64,000 nt of DNA from Lagopus muta (lineage: Eukaryota; Chordata; Aves; Galliformes; Phasianidae), in the NCBI RefSeq assembly GCF_023343835.1, contig NC_064437.1, positions 20,207,501 to 20,271,500 of the forward strand, written 5' to 3'. This document shows positions 9,034-21,200 of this stretch, piece by piece (position 1 is the stretch's first letter; each line of letters opens with the position of its first letter). A program made the position numbers and the translations under genes. Under the pieces are notes generated by a model that did no database searches, was not told the DNA's origin, and was given only the letters and a program-made list of their open reading frames with translations.

Positions 9034-12000
9034 AAAGGGATAATAGAGTATATTGGACTGTGTGGATTCGATGGCCTGGCACATCAGAACCACTGAAATA
9101 TAAGGCCCTGGTGGACACTGGTGCACAGTGCACTCTGATGCCCTCAAGTCACCAAGGGACAGAATCAATCCATATTTCTGGAGTGACTGGGGGCTCTCAA
9201 GAATTGACTGTGTTGGAGGCTGATATAAGCCTCACTGGTAAGGACTGGCAAAAACATCCTATTGTGACGGGCCCAGGGGCTCCATGTATACTAGGGATTG
9301 ATTATCTCAGAAGGGGGCATTTCAAGGATCCTAAGGGGTATCGATGGGCCTTTGGAATAGCTGCTGTGGACACAGACAACATTAAGCAGCTGTCTGTTTT
9401 GCCTGGCCTGTCAGAAGATCCATCTGTTGTGGGGCTGCTGCGAGTAAAAGAGCAACACGTACCGATTGCTACAAAAGTGGTGCACAGGCGTCAGTACCGC
9501 ACCAACAGGGATTCTTTGCTCCCCATTCATAAGTTAATTCGTCAACTAGAGCGCCAGGGAGTGATCAGCAAAACTCACTCGCCTTTTAACAGCCCCATAT
9601 GGCCAGTGCGTAAAGCCAGTGGAGAATGGAGGCTGACGGTGGACTACCGTGGCCTGAATGAAGTCACACCCCCACTGAGTGCTGCTGTGCCGGACATGTT
9701 AGAACTCCAGTATGAACTGGAGTCAAAAGCGGCCAAATGGTATGCCACCATTGACATTGCTAATGCCTTCTTTTCCATCCCTTTGGCCAAAGAATGTAAG
9801 CCACAGTTTGCTTTCACATGGAGGGGCATTCAGTATACCTGGAACCGTTTGCCCCAGGGGTGGAAACACAGCCCGACCATTTGCCATGGGTTGATCCAAA
9901 CTGTATTGGAACAGGGCAGTGCTCCTGAGCACCTGCAGTACATTGATGATATCATTGTGTGGGGCGATACAGCAGAAGAAGTCTTCACAAAAGGAGAGAG
10001 AACGATCCAAATTCTTCTGAGTGCTGGTTTTGCTATTAAGCGAAGCAAAGTGAAAGGACCTGCCCAGGAGATTCAGTTCCTAGGCATAAAGTGGCAAGAT
10101 GGCCGTCGTCACATCCCGACAGATGTGATCGACAAAATCACTGCCATGTCTCCACCCACTAGCAAAAGAGAGACACAATCTTTTCTGGGTGCAGTGGGCT
10201 TTTGGAGAATGCATGTTCCAAACTACAGCCTCATTGTAAGCCCCCTTTATTATGTGACGCGAATGAGAAATGAGTTTACATGGGGCCCTGAGCAGCAGCA
10301 GGCTTTTGAACAGATTAAACAGGAGATAGCCCGTGCCGTGGCCCTAGGGCCAGTACGGACTGGACAGGGTATAAAGAACATCCTCTACACTGCTGCTGGA
10401 GAGAACGGTCCCACTTGGAGTTTGTGGCAAAGAGCCTCAGGAGAGACCCGAGGCCGACCCCTGGGATTCTGGAGTCGGGCATACAGAGGGTCTGAAGAGC
10501 ACTACACTCCAACTGAGAAGGAGATCTTAGCCGCTTATGAAGGGGTTCGGGCTGCTTCCGAAGTAGTTGGTACTGAAACACAGCTCCTTCTGGCACCACG
10601 ACTGCCAGTGCTGAACTGGATGTTTAAAGGAAAGGTTCCCTCCACCCATCATGCTACTGATGCCACTTGGAGTAAGTGGATTGCACTGATTACACAACGA
10701 GCACGGATGGGGAACCTCAGCCGTCCAGGAATCCTAGAGGTCATCATGGACTGGCCTGAAGGTAAAAAGTTTGGAATACCACCAGGAGAAGAAGTATCAC
10801 GTGCTAAAGAAGCCCCACCATACAATGAACTACCAGAGAATGAAAAGAAATATGCCCTGTTCACAGATGGATCGTGTCGTATTGTGGGAAAGCATCGCAG
10901 ATGGAAATCTGCTGTGTGGAGCCCCACACGACAAGTTGCAGAGGCCACTGAAGGGAAAGGCGAATCAAGCCAATTTGCAGAGGTAAAGGCTGTCCAACTG
11001 GCCTTAGATGTCGCTGAACGGGAGAGGTGGCCAATGCTCTATCTTTACACTGACTCATGGCTGGTAGCAAATGCCTTATGGGGGTGGTTACAGCAGTGGG
11101 AGCAAAATAACTGGCAAAGAAGGGGTAAACCTATTTGGGCTGCTGAACTGTGGAAGGACATTGCTGCCCGAACAAAGACTATGGTTGTAAAGGTGCGCCA
11201 TGTAGATGCTCATGTGCCCAAGAGTCGGGCTACTGAAGAACAGCAAAATAACCATCGGGTAGACCGAGCTGCCAAAATTGAGATGGCTCAAATAGACCTG
11301 GACTGGCAGAACAAGGGTGAATTATTTCTGGCTCGGTGGGCCCATGAGACCTCAGGTCATCAAGGGAGAGATGCAACATACAAATGGGCTAGAGACCGAG
11401 GGGTGGACTTAACTATGGATGCCATTGCACAGGTTATTCATAACTGTGAAACATGTGCCATCATCAAACAAGCCAAGAGGATGAAACCTCTGTGGGAGGA
11501 AGGGCGATGGCAAAAGTACAAATATGGGGAGGCATGGCAGGTTGATTATATCACCTTGCCACGATCTCGCAATGGTAAGCATTATGTGCTTACTATGGTG
11601 GAGGCAACCACTGGGTGGCTGGAAACATATGCAGTACCCCATGCTACCGCCCGAAACACCATACTGGGTCTCGAGAAACAAGTCCTGTGGCGACATGGCA
11701 CCCCGGAAAGGATTGAGTCAGATAATGGGACTCATTTCAAAAATTCTCTTGTAAATACTTGGGCCAAAGATCATGGCATCGAGTGGATTTACCATATTCC
11801 CTATCATGCACCAGCCTCTGGTAAAATTGAACGATACAATGGATTGTTAAAAACGATGCTAAAAGCACTGGGTGGCGGAACATTTAAGCACTGGGAGAAG
11901 CATTTGGCAGAAGCCACCTGGTTAGTCAATACCAGAGGATCTATTAATCGTGATGGTCCTAATCAATCCAGTTCCCTACATACCGTAGAGGGAGATAAAG

Positions 12001-12191
12001 TCCCTGTTGTACATGTAAAGAACATGTTAGGAAAGGCAGTTTGGGTTCTTCCAGCTTCTGGAAAGGGCAAACCTCTCCGTGGTACAGTTTTTGCCCAGGG
12101 ACCAGGATCCACTTGGTGGGTAATGCAGAAGAATGGAGATGTCAAGTGTGTACCACAAGGAAACTTGATGCCGGGGGAGTGCAGTTACTAA
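9006..12191 (+). CDS. pol: ERV-L-like Pol (protease, reverse transcriptase, RNase H, integrase)
   Basis: This is an uninterrupted frame ending TAA at 12189-12191; numbering below takes the GTG at 9060 as residue 1. The aspartic protease has VDTGA at 18-22. Reverse transcriptase has LPQGW and the catalytic YIDD at 294-297. RNase H has FTDGS (D603) and YTDS (D665). Integrase has the zinc-binding H762, H767, C796 and C799, and a catalytic D829, D888, E924 set with 35 residues between the last two, as in active integrases. All catalytic residues I looked for are present. No dUTPase domain is seen after integrase. Translation probably depends on readthrough of the gag UAG. The enzymes would copy and integrate the element; whether it is active cannot be told from sequence. 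Confidence 0.93.
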   Translation, partial: RGPALSQGGERDNRVYWTVWIRWPGTSEPLKYKALVDTGAQCTLMPSSHQGTESIHISGVTGGSQELTVLEADISLTGKDWQKHPIVTGPGAPCILGIDYLRRGHFKDPKGYRWAFGIAAVDTDNIKQLSVLPGLSEDPSVVGLLRVKEQHVPIATKVVHRRQYRTNRDSLLPIHKLIRQLERQGVISKTHSPFNSPIWPVRKASGEWRLTVDYRGLNEVTPPLSAAVPDMLELQYELESKAAKWYATIDIANAFFSIPLAKECKPQFAFTWRGIQYTWNRLPQGWKHSPTICHGLIQTVLEQGSAPEHLQYIDDIIVWGDTAEEVFTKGERTIQILLSAGFAIKRSKVKGPAQEIQFLGIKWQDGRRHIPTDVIDKITAMSPPTSKRETQSFLGAVGFWRMHVPNYSLIVSPLYYVTRMRNEFTWGPEQQQAFEQIKQEIARAVALGPVRTGQGIKNILYTAAGENGPTWSLWQRASGETRGRPLGFWSRAYRGSEEHYTPTEKEILAAYEGVRAASEVVGTETQLLLAPRLPVLNWMFKGKVPSTHHATDATWSKWIALITQRARMGNLSRPGILEVIMDWPEGKKFGIPPGEEVSRAKEAPPYNELPENEKKYALFTDGSCRIVGKHRRWKSAVWSPTRQVAEATEGKGESSQFAEVKAVQLALDVAERERWPMLYLYTDSWLVANALWGWLQQWEQNNWQRRGKPIWAAELWKDIAARTKTMVVKVRHVDAHVPKSRATEEQQNNHRVDRAAKIEMAQIDLDWQNKGELFLARWAHETSGHQGRDATYKWARDRGVDLTMDAIAQVIHNCETCAIIKQAKRMKPLWEEGRWQKYKYGEAWQVDYITLPRSRNGKHYVLTMVEATTGWLETYAVPHATARNTILGLEKQVLWRHGTPERIESDNGTHFKNSLVNTWAKDHGIEWIYHIPYHAPASGKIERYNGLLKTMLKALGGGTFKHWEKHLAEATWLVNTRGSINRDGPNQSSSLHTVEGDKVPVVHVKNMLGKAVWVLPASGKGKPLRGTVFAQGPGSTWWVMQKNGDVKCVPQGNLMPGECSY

Positions 12192-12302
12192 TTCTATGTA
12201 TATGTATATAGCCATGTGTGCATTTTAATCATTTTTTTGTTTGTTTGTATATATGTATATATATTTTAAGCATGATGTAACGATGTAGAATAAGGGGTGG
12301 AA
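12192..12302 (+). other. Pol-3' LTR junction with polypurine tract; no env
   Basis: Only 111 bases separate the pol stop from the 3' LTR, so no envelope gene exists. The stretch is TATATG-rich. It ends in a purine tract AAGGGGTGGAA (12292-12302, one T), directly abutting the LTR, which would prime plus-strand synthesis. Confidence 0.85.
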
Positions 12303-12786
12303 TGTCATGGTTCTATGTTTTTCGTTTTTGTTTTTGGGTTTCAGTATTCCACATCAAAACATCATGTAGTGTACGGGGCATTAAAGTGTCACTGCCCCAA
12401 TCCCAGCTACCTATCCCTGTACATTACAGAAGTCACGGGATCTGGCCCTTCCGGGTGGGGGGGGCGCGCTCTTGCTGCCTTGCAGTGGGTGCAGGAGGGT
12501 GCTTTCCTAGCCGTTCCAAGCTTTTCAGGTTTGAATCGGTCCCGGGAACTCTCTCTCTCTCTCATCTTGTCTGATTTATTAATCTCAATTTCAATTAAAT
12601 TGTATATATTGTGTTATCTTGTATTCCAACATTATAGTAAAATAAGTTTTCCTCCATAGATTGTTGCCGCTGTTCTTTTCCTCCCTTCCTTCCTTCCCAT
12701 TTTGTGGGACTGGGGTGGGGGGGGGGGAGGGTAGAGGCCTGTCGCCCCTGTCACGGACATAGATTGATCTGGTCAAATCCGTGACA
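12303..12786 (+). repeat. 3' LTR (484 bp)
   Basis: By direct comparison it is identical to the 5' LTR except that its G-run has eleven rather than ten Gs. It would provide the polyadenylation signal for the proviral RNA. The near-identity dates the insertion as young, or the LTRs as gene-converted. Homopolymer length may also be a sequencing artefact, in which case the LTRs are identical. Confidence 0.95.
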
Positions 12787-12791
12787 AGACA
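12787..12791. repeat. Target-site duplication, right copy (AGACA)
   Basis: This exact copy of the left AGACA shows that the two LTRs belong to one insertion and that neither end has recombined away. Confidence 0.9.
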
Positions 12792-14896
12792 ATATCTTGA
12801 ATTACCATACATTAGAATAAAAGGCAAAAACTCCAACTTTTATTACCTGAGTACCCAAAGGAAAACTTTATTAAAGCTAGAAAGCTGAACATCTGCACAG
12901 GGATGTCAAAACCTGGAAGTCAGTACTGCAATAATACAGCATGATATGGACACCATTAGAAAGTGATATAGAATTCTCATTCAAGAGGAAACATCACAGT
13001 ACATTTCTTAGTCACAGCTAATAGGCAATACACATGACTGTCTTGTAGTCTATCTGATCATCCAAAACATACAATAAATATAAATCAGTGAACAATTATG
13101 CTAAAGAAAATTCTTACAATACTTGCACATTATAGATGCCTCAACATTTAGCATACTCAAGCAATACTTAAAGATAAAATTCTCTGAAAACCTCTGATGT
13201 GCTAAACGAATAGCCTACCTGGGAGTGCCAGTTATTCTGTAAACAGAAGACTTCAGATCAGACTGCCCCGCACATGGGCCTGCTATTTTAATGAAATACT
13301 GGTTTAGACAAACTCAAGTTGTGACCCTCATCTGTTACTATTTGACTTACAGTATTGCTGGCAGTACAAGACAAAGTCCTGAAGACATTTTAATGCCAGA
13401 TTTGTGAAGAAAACCAAATTCCTTGTTCTGTAGATCCTGTATTTTGATGACTATCAAGTGAAATTGAAAAAAAAAAAAAACCAAAAAAAAACACTTCTCT
13501 CCCTCTCCCATGTACAGAGGGCAGCAATCCAACACTTCTCAAAGAAAGGCATCCCACTGAGCTGTGCACCACAGAATTCGTTTTCACCTTGCCTGTTCTC
13601 AAAGTCAACCTTTGTTTTCACATTTTATCACTGATTTCCATGCAGACTTAGTTGTATTGATACCAGTTACTAGCATTATACTATCAGTTCAATGCAAGAC
13701 TAGAAAACCATAAACGAAATAGAAAAAAAAGTGCTGAACCATGTGATTTCCTTTAATATATTCCAACTTCCTTTTTTAATCGCAAACCATTACTTTGTCC
13801 AAGAGACTATGATAATACGACAAGCGATTACGCTATGCCTAGTCACCAGCAGACTTGCAGTGTGTTTCTTTAAACTGAAAAGCACCATCTACGTAAATGT
13901 CATTGTAAGAAACAGAGGAGGAGAGGTAGGAGTTGCACTGTAGGAGAAAATTACTTATCATCCTTTTGGAAAAGATATTTCTGGTAACATACATTATCAC
14001 AGCATGCCTACACACAGATCGGGACATCTCTACTTTATTGGGGTTGGTGCACATAGACATGGCTAACTTTCAGATAACTTAACTGAAACACTTTCAACAA
14101 GCATCTCCAAGCACTCAACTCTACTTATCTTCAGGTAACACAAAGGAGGAAAGAGATGTTACGCTGCTCTATGTCGACAGAGCTTTGTGGATGGATGCAT
14201 TCTGCTCAGCACTAACTTCTCTTCCCCTGCCACCCAGCCCTCATTCCAAATCCACCCAGCCCTCATCTTGAGCCACCTAATCTCTCCCATTTTGCCTCAA
14301 ACCTGAATCCTGCTGGTCTTTTTTGGAGCTGTTCTCAATACGTTGACCAGGAAGGAAGCTCATCACAACTCAGATTTTGGCAAGCATTTCAGTCTTCCCT
14401 TTGGCAGATGAGTAAATTTGACTCTCCCTCATCCAGTCTCACAGCTATTTCCAATACACTTGTAAAAACTTGTACAAGAAAGAATTGGTAAGATAACCAG
14501 GAGAATATAGATATGGGCTATCCAATAAATGGAACAATAGAGAGAAACAAAATATCACTTGACTTGAATTAAGTTTGCAAATTCAGACCATATTTTAAAT
14601 TGTTTTGAAAGACAAGTTAGGAAAGATACTGAAAGGGTACAAAGAATAACAAAAACAGTAATGTACATCTTCAGAAAAACTTAAAAGGTAAACAGGTAAA
14701 CGTAGTCAGTGGTTACACCAGAAGAATGGCATTTTTCCAGATCAAATAATTTTCAGAGAAAATATAGAAAACTACAGTTTGGATAAGATAAAAAGGGGAG
14801 TACAATCAAAGAAATAGTAGTAATAAATTTTCAAATATTAGGAAATTAGTCTTGCATGATTTGAACTTCAGTTTATTCACAAAGATGCTAAGATAA

Positions 14897-14944
14897 TCAT
14901 ATATATAAATATATATATATATAATATATATATCATATATAATA
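14897..14944. repeat. (AT)-rich microsatellite
   Basis: Alternating A and T runs with small interruptions, self-complementary and able to fold into a hairpin. It lies in CAMSAP2 intron 2. Confidence 0.85.
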
Positions 14945-17591
14945 ACAGCAATTATGAACCAAGACCTTCATACAGGAAAGAAGGGTGAAATTGGAATGAA
15001 AAACTGGCAATTTTTACCCCAGAGAATGTAATAGCATCAGCAGTCTTTTGTGCTGCTGTTTTACCTTTCAGCCTTAAAAAGATGATTGGTTGCTGATAGT
15101 GTTGACAACTGAGATCAACTCAAGCAAGATCAATTCTAACAGTGGCCTGATTAACAAGACCTCTAGCCGAGCCATCCTGGAAGAGATCGCATGTTTTAAA
15201 AGAACTGTATATGCAAAAGAGACCCCCAGTAATTCTGTAGGTAGCCCTCCTTAATTATATTCAATGTTAAGCTGGTGGAAATTACGTTAGTAACAATGAC
15301 ATTTTATAGGTGAATTTTGTTAAGAAAGACAAAAGGGGTGACAGGAGATGCACGTTTACATTAAGACATTAAAGCACAGTCACCGATCTGTCTCAAAAGC
15401 ATAACCTCATTTTCATATTAAGCATTTTACTGATAAGCAAGTTTATTTATCAATTCACAGACAAGACATTAATCATGACTCCTCGATGAAGTACATAAAG
15501 CTATGGCTAAGGTAGCTCATTTAACAGGAGCACGTAGCATCACTCATTTTAGTTCCCTCAAGGATGTATTTATTCCTTCCATTTCTATCAGCTGTTCAAT
15601 ACTCGATTTCCCACAGTTCATCTGCTGCACGTGCTACTGCTTCCAGGGTCACAAAAGGCAACCTCTTCTTAACTGGCTTGCACTGTCACTTATAGTTAAT
15701 TCAATCGGGGGGAATGTGCAGCACTAATACATGATTGCTACAATGTCTAGTCCTAAAATATTTTCTTCTAATAATTTCAGGGGAGCAGAGATGTAAATAA
15801 TGCAATATGAAAGACAGCTCATATATCTGAACTGTACTCTGTTTTCTGCTAAGACCAGTTGTCTCTTGTACTTTTTTGTCTCTTCTGAAGACTGTATTAA
15901 TTATTAATAGCCTTTGGACTACCTGAAAGACTGTCAATTTCATGGATAAGCTACATCTTGAGTTCAGAGACTAGAGCAAATAACAAAAAAGTGTACAAAA
16001 GAACAATTCACAAAACAATTTAAGAGGATCTTTCTGCATATGTTGCGTTATTCTTTCAGCAACAGCAAGAACACTGGGGACATTCCAAGAGAATAGAAAC
16101 AATAACAGTGGAATGAATATGTTTTTTGAAAGTCAGCAGACAACACAGATAATTATAAGGACACGTATCCCCCTGCTCCCATGCAAAATCATTTCAAGGA
16201 CAAAAAGTAGCTTGATTTGTTAAAATAAGATAACACTAATTCAAAATGAATGAATGGAACTTAAGTACTTCTAAAAACTCAGCTATAAATGTAACTGAAA
16301 AATGTAGGGCATCTGATGATGCTAATAGATTCTCATTAAACACAATTTTTAATGCTAGATACATGAAATAGTTTTATAATCTGATCAGCTAAACTGACAA
16401 TTCAACTCTAAACCCTAAATGATGTATGAATACACAAACCTTGAAAAGAAACACCACAGGTTTGACTTATCTCACCATTCTTTACCATTTAGTTTTCTCA
16501 ATAATCTGAAATAAAGTCTCTTCAGTGATCGGGTTTGAAGGGAATGCAAAATCAGTGGGAAAGGTAGCTGAGCAAGAGGACAGAGCAAAGTAGTAAAGCA
16601 AGCAGGGCAGGAAGAGCTGAGAAGAGAATCACATAAGCCACAGTGAAATGGAAGACTCTGCTTTAGCTCAATAAAAAACAGAAAAGCAAGCTATATTTAT
16701 AATAAAGTTGCTTTCTTCTTTAATAAAAGCTTAAACTTGCTTGAGAAAAAGAACCTATTTGACACTACAGCTATATGTATGATAAGAGCATAATTGTGTT
16801 TAAGTCATTAAGACATCAAATTTGTTTAAGCAATCAAGCAATTTCCCTTCCCTAGAACCGGTATAGGCCAATAACACCAAGCCATATGTAGCCTGCAACA
16901 GAAGTTCTCAGTCTCCGGATGTTCTGGGGAAAAATCAGACAAATTACCCCTCCATGCCCAGAGCCATATGGAAATATTTACTCTTTTTCCAAAAGTACTT
17001 TATAGTTTTGTAGTGTATGTGTGTTCTGACTTAAAGAAAGCACAATCTGTGGTTCCAACTAAAGGCAACAATTAAAAGCAAAGAAAAAAACCCCAAGACA
17101 CAGGAGACAACACCTGGGGACACCGTAACACCTACGAAGACACCAGAATTAGTTAATTATGATAACAATTTCTGTTTCTCATACTAAAACTGATAGCAAG
17201 TTCAGTAACTGAACTGAGCAGGACTTTCAGCATCAGTGTTTTCAGCAGTTCTTCATTAGAATCTGTGCTTCCCTCTTCATCAATTCCATTACTGTCTTAT
17301 GTTACTTTGCCATCACCACACTATGAATTGTTTTCTATTTCTTCCTATTGTGGAAAATACAACCAAAAAAGGAGTTTGAAAACTCTCATTATTTCACATA
17401 TATATATTAAGACAAATTTCTTCAAATTACTTTAAGTAATTTAGCAGTACAGAAGCTTTGAAGTTTCCTGATAGAATGATATCCTGAATTACACTGGATT
17501 ACAGCTTTTCCATGAAAATTTACATAATTTTTTTTGCTTCATATATACAAACATGCCTTTACAGAAAACTTCTAAGTAAGAGCTGCTGTGG

Positions 17592-17644
17592 TTTTTTTTT
17601 TTTGTTTTTTGGTTTTTGTTTTTTTTTTTTGTTTTTTTTTTTTT
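17592..17644. repeat. T-rich low-complexity tract with G interruptions
   Basis: About 50 bases of T broken by single or double Gs. Nothing upstream of it on the minus strand identifies it as the tail of a known retroposon. Confidence 0.85.
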
Positions 17645-18238
17645 CCTCTTTTTTTAAAGGGGAGTGGGGAGAAGTACAGAATCTGGAATAGAGAAAAAAA
17701 GTTATTCCAAACTGAATTTCCCTTTCTTTCATCAGCTTCTAATCTATTCCATTGCTCTCCTTTTATCTATTAGGATATAATCCCACTCAGTCCTCTCAGC
17801 ATCTTCTCCCCCTATAGAGCAATAAAGGTATCAATATAACAAAACTATTGGAAGCGAGTGGAGCTCCTTACAGATTATTCATCCCTTCATAAAACACAAA
17901 TTCATCATTCAAGTTTACAGAACTACTACTACATAATGGAATAGGAAGCCTTTACAAATGTTTATTTCCCTTCACTGCATGCCCTTCAGAAATCAAGCAC
18001 AGGTTTTTTCCACCAAAGCATGTGGTACTGATCGAAGCATATTCAACTTCTAAATAATAACACGGAGCAAAGTGACCAAAAAAAGGGCTATGCCTGTCTT
18101 CTGCAACAATTTAGGATGGAAAACAGTGAAGTAGCTGGTCAGAAGAAAGGGACTGAGATTAGAGCCCATAAGCACCTGAATACGAGCATACAATGTCACC
18201 CTGTCAGCTACATGTCAGCTGCAGTCTGTGTGTACATG

Positions 18239-18264
18239 TGAAAGAGAGAGAGACAGAGAGAGAA
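18239..18264. repeat. (GA)n microsatellite
   Basis: A short run of GA dinucleotides with one AC interruption. Confidence 0.8.
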
Positions 18265-21200
18265 CACTGCATACCAGAGTTTGTAAAACGCATCCTGTAT
18301 CTGTTGAGCCCTACAACCTCAACAAGGTCCCAGTTCGTAACCTGGGTCCAGTTTTCAGGGGACAGAATAAACTGTTCTCCACGTTTACAGAGACTGCACA
18401 ATAAGAGGCTGATCCTGCAAAAAGTTAACTAAGGTAAAGGCAACAAAGATTTTCATGTTATGATACAACAGCACAGAGCACACTGTCACCGTAGTACGTA
18501 AGTGAGAACAGACTACCAGGTTCCTGTACGTGGATTACGAAATGCAGATCAGCAGCATTCTTTTGTACTGCATCGAAACAGTTGCCTCATTACAGTGAGT
18601 CCCAACTGTATTTCTGTATTCCTTCAGCATTCGATGTGGTTTTGTGTCTCACCACGTGTCTATGTACTGCACTGAGCTGGTAGTGAGGCTCTCCTTCTGT
18701 TTACATGACAGATCCGTACCTCCTGCTAAATGCGGCTCACTATTTCCCATAATAGGAAGAAAGGCTGCTCCTAACGAACCAACTGCATACTACAAACATG
18801 TAGGATCGTTAGCTCTCCACTATCCATCAGAAGCATATTAGCAAAGTCTTCTCTTCACATAATATAAACAAACCCATGAAGAAAAAATCTCCTAGGTAGT
18901 CTGCAAAACAATTCATAGATTTTCCTTTCAGAAGCAGCTCAGTTACAGAAGAACATTTCTGAACACTTCTAAATATATGAAAAGTTTATTAATAAAGAAA
19001 GACAAAGAAAGGTCATAGAAGCAAACTCGCAACCAAAAGCTGAAAAGCAGTACTTAAGCAGCATCACTAAAACAGAGAGAACATAATTTTAACTGTTTAA
19101 TAAAGTAATACTTCTTCCCAGATGAATTAAAATACTTCCCAACCAGTTCAGAAACCATTTCTCATACGGAATCTGGCACCCTTCAGAAGCTTAAATTCTT
19201 CACAGTTTTATTTGTCTCTCCTTTTATCTGTTTTCCCTTGTGAGGCTCTGGGATTTTTCTGTTTTCGTTGTCTCCCCTCCCCTTCTTTGTGTGACATAAA
19301 CAGCAGAGTAAGAAGGAACACAGAACAAGAATGCAATCAGAATATTTTTGGTTCAAGACTTCAGAGTGCTTAAGGCAGAAGAATACCAACTACTTTTTTA
19401 GCCATAGCAGCATTCAATTTCCTAATGAGCAAGGAAGTGAACAAAACAGAGCCCAAACCAATGCACTACTTGAATTCTTCATGAAAGAAGTATTACCTTC
19501 TCTCCAGGTATACCTCACTTTTTATCTCCCATTATCACTTCAACTACAGCAGTTTGGTTTTAGTATTACCACATATTAATTGAAGCAAGATGTGCTGCAA
19601 TTATCTCTCCTCATTTAACACAAGAAGAAAAACAATCACCACAACTTCACATCAGAACAAGCATAAGGTACTTGGTCACTACTTCTGTATGTTGAACTTA
19701 ACTTCCTTCCTCTGGCAAAAAAAAACAAAACTGAGTCCTTCATAAAGCAGGAATCTTACGGTGATTCGATAACATACTTTCAGTGCAATACAAATAACAG
19801 ACTTTATCCAGTAGTTCTGTTCAGCCAAAAAGAATCCTACAAGGTGTTCTGAAGAACAATCGGATTCCATTATCTTACATGCAAGGATTTTTACTGCTAG
19901 AAATTTTAAGTATCAGATATATTGCTGGAATCACAAATGAGGCCAAAATCCTACTCAGACTTTCGTGCTGAAATAGAGGATGCAAGAGGGGGAAAATAAA
20001 AAACAAAATGAAAATTAAAACTAAAGAAATATAGAAAGCTTTCTGCTTTCTTTTATCGGGGATATTGAAAACATGAAAATAAGCAGGTTGCACTTCTATC
20101 ATCCCAACACTAGAGTTCCTGGAAAGGAGCAGCAAACAATTCCTACCTTTCTACTTTGTAGGACAAAGCCAACCTGATGTCAAGACAACCTTGACACCAG
20201 GAGCTCAGCTGCCCTCTGTATTAGTTGCCACACCAGTTGGGAGGAGGTATTTCATGCAAATCTTATCAGTGCTGCAAAGGACGTTGCCATCACTTCATTC
20301 TTCTGCAAATTTCTGATATTGATATCTATGTGGTTCCTTAGAGTTAACTCCTACCAAGGCCTACTGTCTTTGATAAACAGATTTCAAAACTGATACCCTA
20401 AAAGTTAATGTTATCTCCCATAAGAAGTCTCTAATAAGTAATGGTCCTCTACAATTTTTTCTTTTCAGCTACTCACAGATTATGATGCCCATGGATCTAA
20501 ATAAGCACAGAACAATCTAGCTATGAAACTTTATTTCGGCTGCAGTTTCTTTTGACAATAGCTCAGAGAGATACAAGGGTGACTCAACCTGACTACGGCC
20601 CATACTAATTATCTTCAGCACTGAAGAAAGCATGAAAAGCAAATAAACAGACATACCGACCTCTCAGAAAAATAACAGGTCTAGATTAAATACACTCTTC
20701 AGTCCCAGAAAATTAAGGAAATAAAACAACACCCAACAACTCATATTTACAATCTGCACTGGTTTTGTACACAAGAGGTTCTAGACAATTCTAGACAAGC
20801 ACACTCTAGAAACAGCCCCAAAAATCACTGCTGTGATTTCCGTGAAACAGAAAAAAAACTGTAAGACAAACAATTCAAAAACAAGCAGCAGTAAGAGAGG
20901 GCAGAACAAAATACCCAGCCTATGAGTCATCGTAACAGCATGGCATACATGGGATACTAAGTTCTTAGCCAAGGTACCAGCAGAATAAGCATCATGAAAG
21001 TGTAGCAGATAACACCACCAACGTGCCAACAAATGCTTGTGCTCTAGGGCCTCGATATCTAGGCTACGTTTGAGATGCTGATTTACCATGTGAAACAGAT
21101 ATACCATCTCCCTTCAGTTACTATCATGCAAATACCTGACACAAGACCAGCAAAAACGTTGGATCACTCTTATCAAGGAAATGAGATCTCTGAAAGGAAC

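Larger units (their letters stand above)
6239..12786 (+). mobile_element. Full-length env-less ERV-L-like (class III) endogenous retrovirus
   Basis: The order is 5' LTR, primer-binding site, leader, gag, UAG, pol (protease, reverse transcriptase, RNase H, integrase), polypurine tract, 3' LTR. The element is 6548 bp long and bounded by a 5-bp AGACA duplication. The Gag and Pol sequences are of the ERV-L family, distantly related to spumaviruses: the Gag C-terminal part has a WYYLRDHGEDMGKWHG-type block and no CCHC zinc knuckle, and the RT has YIDD. There is no env, only 111 bases between pol and the 3' LTR. I see no dUTPase after integrase, which mammalian ERV-L elements carry. The two LTRs differ only by one G in a G-run, and both long frames are open, so insertion was recent on an evolutionary scale. 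It lies antisense inside CAMSAP2 intron 2, the orientation usually tolerated by host genes. Confidence 0.95.

Noticed and set aside
12192..12302. Search for an env gene
   Set aside because: Only 111 bases lie between pol and the 3' LTR, and no membrane-fusion protein frame exists elsewhere in the element.
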